From an uncultured Alphaproteobacteria bacterium (lineage in GTDB: Bacteria; Pseudomonadota; Alphaproteobacteria; Rhizobiales; Ancalomicrobiaceae): a DNA stretch of 64,000 bases. This document shows, piece by piece, positions 44,461 to 54,002 of the stretch. The notes beneath the pieces are model-generated. The model did no database searches and was not told the origin of the DNA. It was given only the letters and a program-made list of their open reading frames with translations. Location: the NCBI GenBank assembly GCA_937892955.1, contig CALBKH010000095.1, forward strand, positions 1 to 64,000. Reading direction: 5' to 3'. A program made the position numbers and the translations under genes. Each line of letters begins with the position of its first letter. The stretch's first letter is position 1.

Positions 44461-45555
44461 ATGACCATCGCCACCGACCAGCTCGTCGCCGATGCCGAGA
44501 CCCGCGCCGCGCGCGAGGCCCGGCGCCAGCGCTGGTTCTCCCGCATCACCAAGATCGAGGGCTATCTCTCGGTTCTCGGTCTCGGCTTCGTGGTGCCGAT
44601 CCTCAAGATGATCGGCGGCGACAACGTCAAGACCCAGTCGAAGGAACTGTGGCGTCTGGCCGGCGTGCCGATCGTCGCGATGGTGATCTTCCTCGGCATC
44701 TGGGCGGTGCTCGCCCCGCGCGTCCAGACCTCGCTCGGCGCCATCCCCGGACCGGCGGAGGTGTGGGAGCAGGTGACGGTGCTGGTCGCCGACCACAACG
44801 CCGAGCGCGCCAAGGAGAAGGCGTTCTACGAACGTCAGGACAAGCGCAACGCGGAGCTGCGTGCCGCCGATCCCAATGCCGAGATCAAGGTGCGTTCCTA
44901 CGTCGGCAAGCCGACCTACATCGACAAGATCCTGACCTCGCTGAAGACCGTCTTCACCGGCTTCCTGATCGGCACGGCGATGGCCATCCCGCTCGGCATT
45001 CTCGCCGGCCTGTCGCCGACGGTGAACGCGGCGATCAACCCCTTCGTGCAGATCTTCAAGCCGGTGTCGCCGCTGGCCTGGCTGCCGCTCGTCACCATGG
45101 TGGTCTCGGCGCTCTACACCTCGACCGATCCGATGTTCGAGAAGTCGTTCCTGGTTTCGGCGATCACCGTGACGCTGTGCTCGCTGTGGCCGACGCTGAT
45201 CAACACCTCGCTCGGCGTCGCCTCGATCGACAAGGACCTGATGAACGTCGCCAAGGTGCTGCGTCTCGGCTGGGCCAAGAAGGTGTTCAAGCTGGTCATC
45301 CCGTCGTCGCTGCCGCTGATCTTCACCGGCATGCGTCTGTCGCTGGGCGTGGGCTGGATGGTGCTGATCGCCGCCGAGATGCTCGCCCAGAACCCCGGCC
45401 TCGGCAAGTTCGTGTGGGACGAGTTCCAGAACGGCTCCTCCTCGTCGCTCGCCCGCATCATGGTCGCCGTCTTCACCATCGGCATCATCGGCTTCCTGCT
45501 CGACCGCGTGATGTACGCGCTCCAGGCCGCCTTCACCTTCTCCGGCAAGCGTTGA
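44461..45555 (+). CDS. nrtB: Nitrate ABC transporter permease
   Basis: 364 residues. An extended soluble N-terminus, one transmembrane segment (about 67-87), a hydrophilic stretch (about 100-150), then the BPD_transp_1 membrane domain with the coupling loop EAA-like segment KVLRLGWAKKVFKLVIPSSL and LSLGVGWMVLIAAEM. Homologous to NrtB/CmpB. Only one permease gene is present, so it presumably acts as a dimer. Confidence 0.94.
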   Translation: MTIATDQLVADAETRAAREARRQRWFSRITKIEGYLSVLGLGFVVPILKMIGGDNVKTQSKELWRLAGVPIVAMVIFLGIWAVLAPRVQTSLGAIPGPAEVWEQVTVLVADHNAERAKEKAFYERQDKRNAELRAADPNAEIKVRSYVGKPTYIDKILTSLKTVFTGFLIGTAMAIPLGILAGLSPTVNAAINPFVQIFKPVSPLAWLPLVTMVVSALYTSTDPMFEKSFLVSAITVTLCSLWPTLINTSLGVASIDKDLMNVAKVLRLGWAKKVFKLVIPSSLPLIFTGMRLSLGVGWMVLIAAEMLAQNPGLGKFVWDEFQNGSSSSLARIMVAVFTIGIIGFLLDRVMYALQAAFTFSGKR

Positions 45556-45566
45556 GGGGGCGGACC

Positions 45567-47375
45567 ATGAGCGAACCCACGCCCATCCTCGAGCTGAAGA
45601 ACGTCTCCAAGAGCTACGTCTCCGGCTCCGACGTCACCCACGTCCTCTCCGACGTGAACCTCAAGATCCGCGAGGGCGAGTTCGTCGCCATCCTCGGCTT
45701 CTCCGGCTCGGGCAAGACGACACTGATCTCGACCATCGCCGGCCTCGTCACGCCCGACGCGGGCGAGGTGACGATGAAGGGCGTGCCGGTGACGGCGCCC
45801 GGCCCGGAGCGCGGCATGGTGTTCCAGTCCTACTCGCTGATGCCGTGGCTGTCGGTCCACGGCAACATCGAGCTGGCGGTGGAAACGGTGTTCCCGAACG
45901 AGAGCAAGGCCGACCGTTCGGCGCGCATCGCCAGGTACATCGAGATGGTCGGCCTCTCCCACGCCGCCGACCGCAAGCCGGCGGAGCTCTCCGGCGGCAT
46001 GCGCCAGCGCGTCGGCATCGCCCGGGCGCTGGCCATGAGCCCCGAGGTGCTGCTGCTCGACGAGCCGCTGTCGGCGCTCGACGCCCTGACCCGCTCCAAG
46101 CTCCAGGACGAGATCGAGCGCATCTGGGAGGAGGACAAGAAAACCGTCGTCCTCATCACCAACGACGTCGACGAGGCGCTGCTGCTGGCCGACCGGGTCA
46201 TCCCGCTCACCATCGGACCCGGCGCGACGCTGGCCAAGGAATTCGTCATCGACCTGCCGCGGCCGCGTGATCGCACCGCCGCCAACCACGACCCCGAGTT
46301 CAAGCGCCTGCGCGCCGAGATCACCCAGTACCTGATGGACATGGGCATCGAGCAGGGCTCGGGCGAGGACGACGGCCGGCATCTGCCGGAGGTCATCCCG
46401 GTGCACTTCCGCGAGGACGTCGCCAAGGCCAAGGCGGCGGCGCGGGAAGCGCGCGCCGCGATCAAGGCCGGCGGCGAACTGCCCAAGGCCTGGGCCGAGG
46501 CGGCGCGGCCGAAGACCGGCATCATGGAGCGCTACGTCGAATTCGACGAGGTCAAGAAGATCTATCCGACGCCGAGGGGACCGCTGACCGTCGTCGACGG
46601 CTTCGATCTCAACGTCAAGCGCGGCGAGTTCATCTCGCTGATCGGCCACTCCGGCTGCGGCAAGTCGACGGTGCTGACCATGGTCGCCGGCCTCACCGAC
46701 GTGTCGATGGGCGGCATCGTGCTCGACGGCCGCGAAGTCTACCAGGCCGGCCCCGACCGCGCCGTCGTGTTCCAGGCGCCGAGCCTGTTCCCGTGGCTGA
46801 CCGCCAAGGAGAACGTGCTGCTCGGTTGCGACGAGGTCTATCCGACCTCGTCGAAGGCGGAAAAGGTCGACGTCGCCGAGTACTACCTCGCCCGCGTCGG
46901 TCTCGGCGACGCCATGGACAAGCCGGCCGCCGACATGTCGAACGGCATGCGCCAGCGCGTCGGCATCGCCCGCGCCTTCGCGCTCAGCCCGAAGCTGCTG
47001 CTCCTCGACGAACCCTTCGGCATGCTCGACAGCCTCACCCGCTGGCAGTTGCAGGAGGTGCTGATGGAGGTGTGGACCCGCACCCAGGTCACCGCCATCT
47101 GCGTCACCCACGACGTCGACGAAGCGATCCTGCTCGCCGACCGGGTGGTGATGATGACCAACGGCCCGAACGCCAAGATCGGCCGCGTCGTCGACGTCGA
47201 CATACCGCGCCCGCGCTCGCGCAAGGCGCTGCTCGAACACCCCGATTACTACCTCTACCGCGAACAGGTCCTGAGCTTCCTCGAGGAGTACGAGAAAGGC
47301 CATCACGGCGAGGAGAAGACCGAAGCGAAGCCGACGGCCGCCGAGAAGAGCGCCGGCGCGAGGGAGGCCGCGTGA
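45567..47375 (+). CDS. nrtC: Nitrate ABC transporter, fused double ATP-binding protein
   Basis: 602 residues with two complete ABC domains. Domain 1: Walker A GFSGSGKT (44-51), LSGGMRQRVGIARAL and LLLDEPLSALDAL. Domain 2: Walker A GHSGCGKST (360-368), MSNGMRQRVGIARAF and LLLDEPFGMLDSL. Cyanobacteria use separate NrtC (with a C-terminal binding-protein-like domain) and NrtD; here the two ATPases are fused and that regulatory domain is missing. A linker of about 60 residues, rich in Ala/Lys, joins them. Its stop overlaps the GAF gene start by one base. Confidence 0.93.
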   Translation: MSEPTPILELKNVSKSYVSGSDVTHVLSDVNLKIREGEFVAILGFSGSGKTTLISTIAGLVTPDAGEVTMKGVPVTAPGPERGMVFQSYSLMPWLSVHGNIELAVETVFPNESKADRSARIARYIEMVGLSHAADRKPAELSGGMRQRVGIARALAMSPEVLLLDEPLSALDALTRSKLQDEIERIWEEDKKTVVLITNDVDEALLLADRVIPLTIGPGATLAKEFVIDLPRPRDRTAANHDPEFKRLRAEITQYLMDMGIEQGSGEDDGRHLPEVIPVHFREDVAKAKAAAREARAAIKAGGELPKAWAEAARPKTGIMERYVEFDEVKKIYPTPRGPLTVVDGFDLNVKRGEFISLIGHSGCGKSTVLTMVAGLTDVSMGGIVLDGREVYQAGPDRAVVFQAPSLFPWLTAKENVLLGCDEVYPTSSKAEKVDVAEYYLARVGLGDAMDKPAADMSNGMRQRVGIARAFALSPKLLLLDEPFGMLDSLTRWQLQEVLMEVWTRTQVTAICVTHDVDEAILLADRVVMMTNGPNAKIGRVVDVDIPRPRSRKALLEHPDYYLYREQVLSFLEEYEKGHHGEEKTEAKPTAAEKSAGAREAA

Positions 47376-48313
47376 TGGAAAGCGCATCCGAGAACACGAC
47401 TTCGACCTTCATCCAGGCCTCCGAGGTCTGGGTGCCGAAGGATGGACGCCTCGTCCACGGCGGCGGCGACTACGGCGATCTCGCCGACTTCGCGGCGGTC
47501 TCCGGCAAGGAGAGCTTCGGCCCCGGCGAGGGTCTGCCCGGAAAGGCCTGGGCGGAAGGACGTCCGGTCGTCCTGAAGGAGTTCGACGGCTCCTACTTCA
47601 AGCGCACCGAGGCGGCCAAGGCGGCGGGTCTGACCTGCGCGGTGGCCGTGCCGGTGTTCGACGGGGCCGAGCTGAAGGCCGTCCTGGTGGTGCTGTGCGG
47701 CGACGACGCCGTGCGCACCGGCGCCATCGAGGTGTGGCGCGAGGACAACCGCCTGCTGATGCTCGAGGACGGCTACTACGGCGCCGCCAAGCACTTCGAG
47801 TGGGTGTCGAAGCACACCCAGTTCCCGCGCGGCCAGGGGCTGCCCGGCGGGGTGTGGGCGTCGATGACGCCGATGATGATGCGCGATCTCGGCTCGGGCT
47901 ACCGCTTCATCCGCGCCGACGCCGCCGGCAGGGCGGGGCTGACCACCGGCCTCGGCCTGCCGGTCCCGACGCCCGGTCACGACACCTACGTGCTGACGCT
48001 CCTGTCGGCGCGCGGCACGCCGCTCGCCCGCCGTTTCGAGATGTGGGACGCCCGCTCGGCGGTCGTCGGCTCGAAGAAGGAAGCGATCCTCGTCGACGGC
48101 ATCTGCGAGCGCGAGGGCGCGCTGTGGGTCGACGAGACCGGCACGCCGGCCCGCGCCAAGGCCTGGGAAGGCCCGGTCGGCCGGGCGCTCGGCTCCGGCC
48201 TGCCGGTGGTCGAGCGCGGCCCCGCCGGACTGCCGGCCGGCTACACCACCATGGTCGCCCTGCCCATCCATCAGGGCGGCGAACTCGCTCACATCGTCGC
48301 CTGGTACTGCTGA
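47375..48313 (+). CDS. GAF-domain protein of the nitrate operon
   Basis: 312 residues, no membrane segment or DNA-binding motif visible. Two similar segments, GEGLPGKAWAEGRPVVLKEF (about 51-70) and GQGLPGGVWASMTPMMMRDL (about 154-173), mark two GAF-type domains; a third repeat of the theme (GPVGRALGSGLPVV) occurs near the C-terminus. It lies between the transporter and nirB, 12 bp before the latter. The function is unknown; a soluble sensor or adaptor within nitrate assimilation is inferred from position only. Confidence 0.8.
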   Translation: MESASENTTSTFIQASEVWVPKDGRLVHGGGDYGDLADFAAVSGKESFGPGEGLPGKAWAEGRPVVLKEFDGSYFKRTEAAKAAGLTCAVAVPVFDGAELKAVLVVLCGDDAVRTGAIEVWREDNRLLMLEDGYYGAAKHFEWVSKHTQFPRGQGLPGGVWASMTPMMMRDLGSGYRFIRADAAGRAGLTTGLGLPVPTPGHDTYVLTLLSARGTPLARRFEMWDARSAVVGSKKEAILVDGICEREGALWVDETGTPARAKAWEGPVGRALGSGLPVVERGPAGLPAGYTTMVALPIHQGGELAHIVAWYC

Positions 48314-48325
48314 GGAACTGACCCC

Positions 48326-50767
48326 ATGAAGAAACTCGTCGTCATCGGCGCCGGCATGGCGTCCGGCCGGGCGCTGGAGCACCTCTTCGAGGCCGATCCC
48401 TCGGCCTATGAAGTGACGCTGTTCAACGCCGAACCGCGCGGCAACTACAACCGCATCATGCTCTCCCCGGTCCTCTCCGGTGAGAAGAGCTTCGCCGAGA
48501 TCGTCACCCACGACGACGATTGGTACGCGGCCAACAAGGTCGCCTGCCGCTTCGGCGAGCGTGTCGTCTCGATCGATCGCGACCGCAAGGTGGTCGTCGG
48601 CGAGAAGGGCGAGGTCGCCTACGACAAGCTGCTGATCGCCACCGGCTCGGCGCCGTTCATCATCCCGGTCCCGGGCAAGGAGCTGAAGGGCGTCGTCGCC
48701 TATCGCGACCTCGAGGACACCAACGCGATGATCGAGGCCTCGGCGACGCCGGGCGCCAAGGCCGTGGTGATCGGCGGCGGCCTGCTCGGTCTCGAAGCCG
48801 CCGCCGGCCTGCGCCTGCGCGGCATGGAGGTGACGGTCATCCATCTGATGGGCCATCTGATGGAGCGCCAGCTCGATCCGTCGGCCGGCTATCTCCTGCA
48901 GAAGGACCTGGAGAAGCGCGGCATCTCCATCCTGGTCAACGCCTCGACCAAGGCGATCGTCGGATCGGAGAAGGTCGAGGGCGTCGAACTCGCCGACGGG
49001 ACCCTCATCCCCGCCGATCTCGTGGTCATGGCGGTCGGCATTCGTCCCGAGACCACCGTCGCCAAGGCGGCCGGCCTCGAGGTGGGGCGCGGCGTCAAGG
49101 TGACGTCGCAGATGGTGACCTCCGACCCGGACGTGCTGGCGCTCGGCGAATGCGTCGAGTTTGAGGGCCTGCTCTTCGGCCTCGTCGCGCCGCTCTACGA
49201 TCAGGCCAAGGTCGTCGCCAAGACGCTGATGGGCGAAGAGGCCGCCTTCGTGCCGAAGGAACTCTCGACCAAGCTCAAGGTCACCGGCTGCGACCTGTTC
49301 TCCGCCGGCGACTTCGCGGAGGCCGAGGGCCGCGAGGACATCGTCCTGCGCGATCCCGCGCGCGGCGTCTATCGCCGCGTCGTTCTCGAGGGCGACCGCG
49401 TCGTCGGCGCCGTCATGTACGGCGACACGGCGGAGGGCAGCTGGTTCTTCGACCTGATCCGCGACGGCACCGACGTCTCGGAGATGCGCGACACGCTGAT
49501 CTTCGGCCAGTCCTACCAGGGGGGCGCCCCCCTGGACCCTATGGCGGCCGTTGCAGCCTTGCCGGATGACGCTGAGATCTGCGGCTGCAACGGCGTCTGC
49601 AAGGGTGCCATCGTCTCGGCGATCAAGAGCCAGGGGCTCACCACCCTCGACGAGGTCAAGGCGGTGACCAAGGCCTCGGCGTCCTGCGGCCAGTGCACCC
49701 CGAAGGTCGAGCAGGTGCTCGCCTTCACCCTCGGCGACGCCTTCAAGGCGTCGGCCCGCAAGACCATGTGCAAGTGCACCGACCACACCCACACGGAAGT
49801 GCGCGAGACGATCCGCGCCAAGGGGCTGAAGTCGATCCCGGCGGTGATGCAGGAACTCGGCTGGAAGACGCCGAACGGCTGCGCCACCTGCCGCCCGGCG
49901 CTCAACTACTATCTGGTCTGCGACTGGCCGGGCGAATACGTCGACGACGGCCGCTCGCGCTTCATCAACGAGCGCGTCCACGCCAACATCCAGAAGGACG
50001 GCACCTTCTCGGTCGTGCCGCGCATGTGGGGTGGCCTGACCACCGCCGCGGAGCTGCGCGCCATCGCCGACATCGCCGAGAAGCACGAGGTGCCGCTCGT
50101 CAAGATGACCGGCGGCCAGCGCATCGACCTGCTCGGCATCGAGAAGGAGAACCTGCCGGCGATCTGGAAGGACCTCAACGACATCGGGCTCGTCTCCGGC
50201 CACGCCTATTCCAAGGGCCTCCGGACGGTGAAGACCTGCGTCGGCAAGTCGTGGTGCCGCTTCGGCACGCAGGACAGCATGGGGCTCGGCGTCAAGCTGG
50301 AGAAGCTGATGTGGGCGTCGTGGACGCCGGCCAAGGTCAAGCTCGCCGTCTCCGGCTGCCCGCGCAACTGCTCGGAAGCGACGGTCAAGGACATCGGCGT
50401 GATCTGCGTCGACTCGGGCTACGACATCCACATCTCCGGCGCGGCCGGCCTGCACGTGCGGGCGACCGACCTCCTCTGCCACGTCGACACCGAAGAGGAG
50501 GCGCTCGAGTACTCCGGCGCGGTGCTGCAGATGTACCGTGAGGGCGCGATCTACCTCGAGCGCATCTACAAGTGGCAGGAGCGCGTCGGCCTCGACACGA
50601 TCAAGCAGGCCATCGTCGAAGACGCGGCGAGCCGCAAGGCGCTGTGGGAGCGGTTCCTGCTGTCGCAGAAATTCGCGCAGGTCGACCCCTGGGCCGAGCG
50701 TGTCGCCGGCCACGAGAGCCACGAGTTCTCGCCCATCACCATCGTTCCGGCGCTGGCCGCCGAGTGA
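48326..50767 (+). CDS. nirB: Assimilatory nitrite reductase, large subunit
   Basis: 813 residues. N-terminal FAD/NADH half (LVVIGAGMASGRALEHL, VVIGGGLLGLEAAAGLRLRG), two BFD-like iron-sulfur segments (EICGCNGVCKGAIV, SCGQCTPKVEQ), then nitrite/sulfite reductase domains. The siroheme/4Fe-4S cysteines are C638 and C644 (TCVGKSWCRFGTQD) and C678 and C682 (SGCPRNCSEA). With NirD it reduces nitrite to ammonium with NAD(P)H in the cytosol. A siroheme synthase gene is not in the window. Confidence 0.96.
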   Translation: MKKLVVIGAGMASGRALEHLFEADPSAYEVTLFNAEPRGNYNRIMLSPVLSGEKSFAEIVTHDDDWYAANKVACRFGERVVSIDRDRKVVVGEKGEVAYDKLLIATGSAPFIIPVPGKELKGVVAYRDLEDTNAMIEASATPGAKAVVIGGGLLGLEAAAGLRLRGMEVTVIHLMGHLMERQLDPSAGYLLQKDLEKRGISILVNASTKAIVGSEKVEGVELADGTLIPADLVVMAVGIRPETTVAKAAGLEVGRGVKVTSQMVTSDPDVLALGECVEFEGLLFGLVAPLYDQAKVVAKTLMGEEAAFVPKELSTKLKVTGCDLFSAGDFAEAEGREDIVLRDPARGVYRRVVLEGDRVVGAVMYGDTAEGSWFFDLIRDGTDVSEMRDTLIFGQSYQGGAPLDPMAAVAALPDDAEICGCNGVCKGAIVSAIKSQGLTTLDEVKAVTKASASCGQCTPKVEQVLAFTLGDAFKASARKTMCKCTDHTHTEVRETIRAKGLKSIPAVMQELGWKTPNGCATCRPALNYYLVCDWPGEYVDDGRSRFINERVHANIQKDGTFSVVPRMWGGLTTAAELRAIADIAEKHEVPLVKMTGGQRIDLLGIEKENLPAIWKDLNDIGLVSGHAYSKGLRTVKTCVGKSWCRFGTQDSMGLGVKLEKLMWASWTPAKVKLAVSGCPRNCSEATVKDIGVICVDSGYDIHISGAAGLHVRATDLLCHVDTEEEALEYSGAVLQMYREGAIYLERIYKWQERVGLDTIKQAIVEDAASRKALWERFLLSQKFAQVDPWAERVAGHESHEFSPITIVPALAAE

Positions 50768-50783
50768 GACGGAGAGACGTTCC

Positions 50784-51116
50784 ATGTCCGACTGGTACGA
50801 CATCTGCGCCTTCGACGACGTCCCGGCGCTCGGCGCCCGCACCGTTCGCGTCGGTGCGCACGAGATCGCGATCTTCCGCACCGCCGACGATCACGTTTTC
50901 GCGCTGGAGAACAAGTGCCCGCACAAGGGCGGGCCGCTCTCCGAAGGCATCGTCCACGGCCGCAAGGTCGCCTGCCCGCTGCACAACTGGGTGATCGACC
51001 TGGAGAGCGGCAAGGCCACCGGCGCCGACGAGGGCTGCGCCGAGGAATATGCCGTGAAGGTCGAGGGCGGGCGTATCCGCCTCGAGGTTCCGGCGAGCCT
51101 CCTCGCGGCGGAGTGA
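50784..51116 (+). CDS. nirD: Assimilatory nitrite reductase, small subunit
   Basis: 110 residues, a Rieske-fold protein with full cluster ligands: CPHKGG and CPLHNW. Some NirD proteins lack these residues, so the retained ligands are of note. It lies 16 bp after nirB and forms the NirBD enzyme. Confidence 0.93.
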   Translation: MSDWYDICAFDDVPALGARTVRVGAHEIAIFRTADDHVFALENKCPHKGGPLSEGIVHGRKVACPLHNWVIDLESGKATGADEGCAEEYAVKVEGGRIRLEVPASLLAAE

Positions 51117-51234
51117 GGCGAAGCTCCCCGATAATCGCCGATGGCGGCCGACCCGCGCCGCCGCCGGCGGATCCCGAACCGGCCGGTCACCGGATGACGA
51201 CGGCGACGATGGTTCGCCGGCGAAGGAGACGTGC

Positions 51235-53919
51235 ATGTCCGAGGTCGTCCGCACAACCTTCACCACCTGCCCCTATTGCGGCACCGGTTGCGGTGTGAAG
51301 GCGGAGACGCATGCCGACGGGCGGGTGACGATCTCCGGCGATCCGGATCATCCGGCGAATTTCGGCCGGCTGTGCGTCAAGGGCTCGGCGCTGGCCGAGA
51401 CGTTGATCCACGACGGCCGCCTCACCCATCCCTCGATCGGTGGCGAGCGGGTGAGCTGGGACGCGGCGCTCGATCTCGTCGCCGAACGCTTCGGCGCCGC
51501 GATCCGCGACCACGGCCCGGATTCGGTGGCGCTCTACGTGTCGGGCCAGATCCTCACCGAGGACTATTACGTCGCCAACAAGCTGATGAAGGGCTACGTC
51601 GGCTCGGCCAACATCGACACCAATTCGCGCCTGTGCATGGCCTCCTCGGTCGCCGGCCACAAGCGCGCCTTCGGCACCGACACGGTGCCGCAGACCTACG
51701 AGGACCTGGAGACCGCCGATCTCGTCGTGCTGGTCGGCTCCAACCTCGCCTGGTGCCATCCGATCCTGTTCCAGCGCCTCGCGGCGGCCAAGACCGCGCG
51801 CCCGGGGATGAAGGTGGTGGTGCTCGACCCGCGGCGCACCGCGACGAGCGAGATCGCCGATCTGCATCTCGGGCTCGACTCGGGCACCGACGTCGCCCTC
51901 TTCGCCGGTCTGCTGCGCCATCTGGAGCGTGCCGACGCCCGCGACGGTCGTTTCGTCGCCGCGCACACCTCGGGGCTCGAGGCGGCGCTCGAGGCTGCGG
52001 CTCCCTTCGACGATCCGGCCGAGGTGGCGCGCGTCACCGGGCTCGCGGAGACCGACGTCGTCGCCTTCTTCGACCTCTTCGGCGCGACCGAGAAGGTGCT
52101 CACCGTCTACAGCCAGGGGGTCAACCAGTCGTCGGCCGGCACCGACAAGGTCAACGCCATCCTCAACTGCCATCTCTTCACCGGCCGGATCGGCCGGGAG
52201 GGCTGCGGGCCGTTCTCGGTCACCGGCCAGCCCAACGCCATGGGCGGGCGCGAGGTCGGCGGGCTCGCCAACCAGCTCGCGGCGCATCTGGAACTGGCCG
52301 ATCCGAGCCACCGCGAACTCGTCCGCGAGTTCTGGGCCTCGCCGACGGTCACGGCGACGCCGGGACACAAGGCGGTCGATCTCTTCGACGCGGTCGCCGA
52401 CGGGCGCGTCAAGGCGCTGTGGATCATGGCGACCAACCCGGTCGACAGCCTTCCCGACGCCGATCGGGTCAAGGCCGCCATCCGCGCCTGTCCTTTCGTC
52501 GTCGTCTCCGAGGTGATGGCCTCGACCGACACCGCCGAGCTCGGCCATGTCCTGCTGCCGGCGCTCGCCTGGGGCGAGAAGGACGGCACGGTCACCAATT
52601 CGGAACGGCGAGTCTCGCGCCAGCGCGGCTTCATGGCGCCGGTCGGCGAGGCCAAGCCCGACTGGTGGGCGCTCGCCGAAGTGGGCAAGCGGCTCGGCTG
52701 GGAAGCGGCCTTCGACTTCGACGGCGCGGCGGCGGTCTTCCGCGAGCATGCCGCGCTGTCCGGTCACCGCCCCGAGGTCGCGCGCGACTTCGACATCTCC
52801 GCCTTCGCCGACGTCTCCGACGCCGGCTTCGACGCGCTGGCGCCGTTCCAGTGGCCGCGCCGCCGCGGTGAGGCGGTGCCCAACGCCGGCAAGCGCTTCT
52901 TCGCCGACGGCCGCTTCTTCACGCCGGACGGTCGTGGTCGGATGATCGCCACGCCCTATCGGCCGCCGATGAGCCGCCTCACCGCCGAGACGCCCTATCG
53001 GCTCAACACCGGCCGCATCCGCGACCAGTGGCACACGATGACCCGCACCGGCGTCGCCTCGACCCTGTCGAGCCACATCGCCGAGCCTTTCGTCGAGATC
53101 GCTCCCACCGACGCCGCAGCGCTCGGCATCGGCGCCGCCGATCTCGTCCGAGTGATGAACGGCCGGGCCGAGGTGGTGGTCCGGGCGTTGATCACCGACC
53201 GGCAGCGGCCGGGATCGGTCTTCGTGCCGATCCACTGGACCGATCGTTTCGCCTCCGGGGCGCGAGTCGACGCGCTGGTGGCGCCGGAGACCGATCCGGT
53301 CTCGGGACAGCCGGAATCGAAGGCGACGACGGTGGCGATGCAGCGTTGGGCCGCAGCCTGGTACGGCTTCGCGCTCACCCGCCGACCGCCGGCGACGATC
53401 GATGCCGACTATTGGGCGCGCGCCCGCATCGTCGGCGGCGAGCGGATCGAACTCGCCGGATTGGACGCACCGGCCGACTGGAGCGCCTTCGCCGCGAACC
53501 TCTTCGGCGCGGGGGCCGAACTCGCCAGCGTCGCCGATGCGCGCGGCGGTCGGTTGCGCATCGCGGCGATCCGCGACGGCGAGGTGGTCGGCCTCATCTT
53601 CGTCGCACCGGCGCCGGTCGAGGCGTCGCGCGACTGGCTGGTGGCGCGGTTCGAGGCGGGGGGCGTCGCGGGGCGCGAGGCCACCGCACTCCTCGCCGGG
53701 CGGCCGGGGAGCGCGGTGGAGGATCCCGGCCGGCGCGTCTGCTCATGCTACGGCGTCGGCGTCAACCAGATCCGCAAGGCGATCGCCGGCGGTTGCCGCA
53801 GTGTCGCGGCGATCGGCGAGAAACTGCGCGCCGGCACCAATTGCGGCTCCTGCCGTCCCGAGATCGCGCGGCTGATCGCCGAGGAGGAGCGCCCGGCGAC
53901 CCCGGTCGCCGCCGAATGA
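51235..53919 (+). CDS. nasA: Assimilatory nitrate reductase, catalytic subunit
   Basis: 894 residues of the Nap/Nas molybdopterin oxidoreductase family. N-terminal 4Fe-4S ligands are C12, C15, C19 and C47; the Mo-ligand Cys134 lies in SRLCMASSVAGHKRAFG. The body has QGVNQSSAGTDKVNAILN and GQPNAMGGREVGG. The molybdopterin-binding domain follows, and the C-terminus adds a BFD-like [2Fe-2S] domain (CSCYGVGVNQIRKAI, TNCGSCRPEI). That extra domain suggests electron entry from an iron-sulfur or flavin partner. No nasB/nasC reductase gene is adjacent. ATG 51235 follows AGGAGA. Confidence 0.96.
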   Translation: MSEVVRTTFTTCPYCGTGCGVKAETHADGRVTISGDPDHPANFGRLCVKGSALAETLIHDGRLTHPSIGGERVSWDAALDLVAERFGAAIRDHGPDSVALYVSGQILTEDYYVANKLMKGYVGSANIDTNSRLCMASSVAGHKRAFGTDTVPQTYEDLETADLVVLVGSNLAWCHPILFQRLAAAKTARPGMKVVVLDPRRTATSEIADLHLGLDSGTDVALFAGLLRHLERADARDGRFVAAHTSGLEAALEAAAPFDDPAEVARVTGLAETDVVAFFDLFGATEKVLTVYSQGVNQSSAGTDKVNAILNCHLFTGRIGREGCGPFSVTGQPNAMGGREVGGLANQLAAHLELADPSHRELVREFWASPTVTATPGHKAVDLFDAVADGRVKALWIMATNPVDSLPDADRVKAAIRACPFVVVSEVMASTDTAELGHVLLPALAWGEKDGTVTNSERRVSRQRGFMAPVGEAKPDWWALAEVGKRLGWEAAFDFDGAAAVFREHAALSGHRPEVARDFDISAFADVSDAGFDALAPFQWPRRRGEAVPNAGKRFFADGRFFTPDGRGRMIATPYRPPMSRLTAETPYRLNTGRIRDQWHTMTRTGVASTLSSHIAEPFVEIAPTDAAALGIGAADLVRVMNGRAEVVVRALITDRQRPGSVFVPIHWTDRFASGARVDALVAPETDPVSGQPESKATTVAMQRWAAAWYGFALTRRPPATIDADYWARARIVGGERIELAGLDAPADWSAFAANLFGAGAELASVADARGGRLRIAAIRDGEVVGLIFVAPAPVEASRDWLVARFEAGGVAGREATALLAGRPGSAVEDPGRRVCSCYGVGVNQIRKAIAGGCRSVAAIGEKLRAGTNCGSCRPEIARLIAEEERPATPVAAE

Positions 53920-54002
53920 CGACCGCCGACCGCACCACCCGAGGGACTTGCTCACCATGTCCGTCCCGCCCATGATGCGCTGCGATATAGACGGGGCGAG
54001 CG

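Noticed and set aside
47303..50881. Very long antisense frame (1192 codons) opposite the GAF and nirB genes
   Set aside because: It runs exactly opposite to well-supported genes, with low-complexity composition and no motifs.
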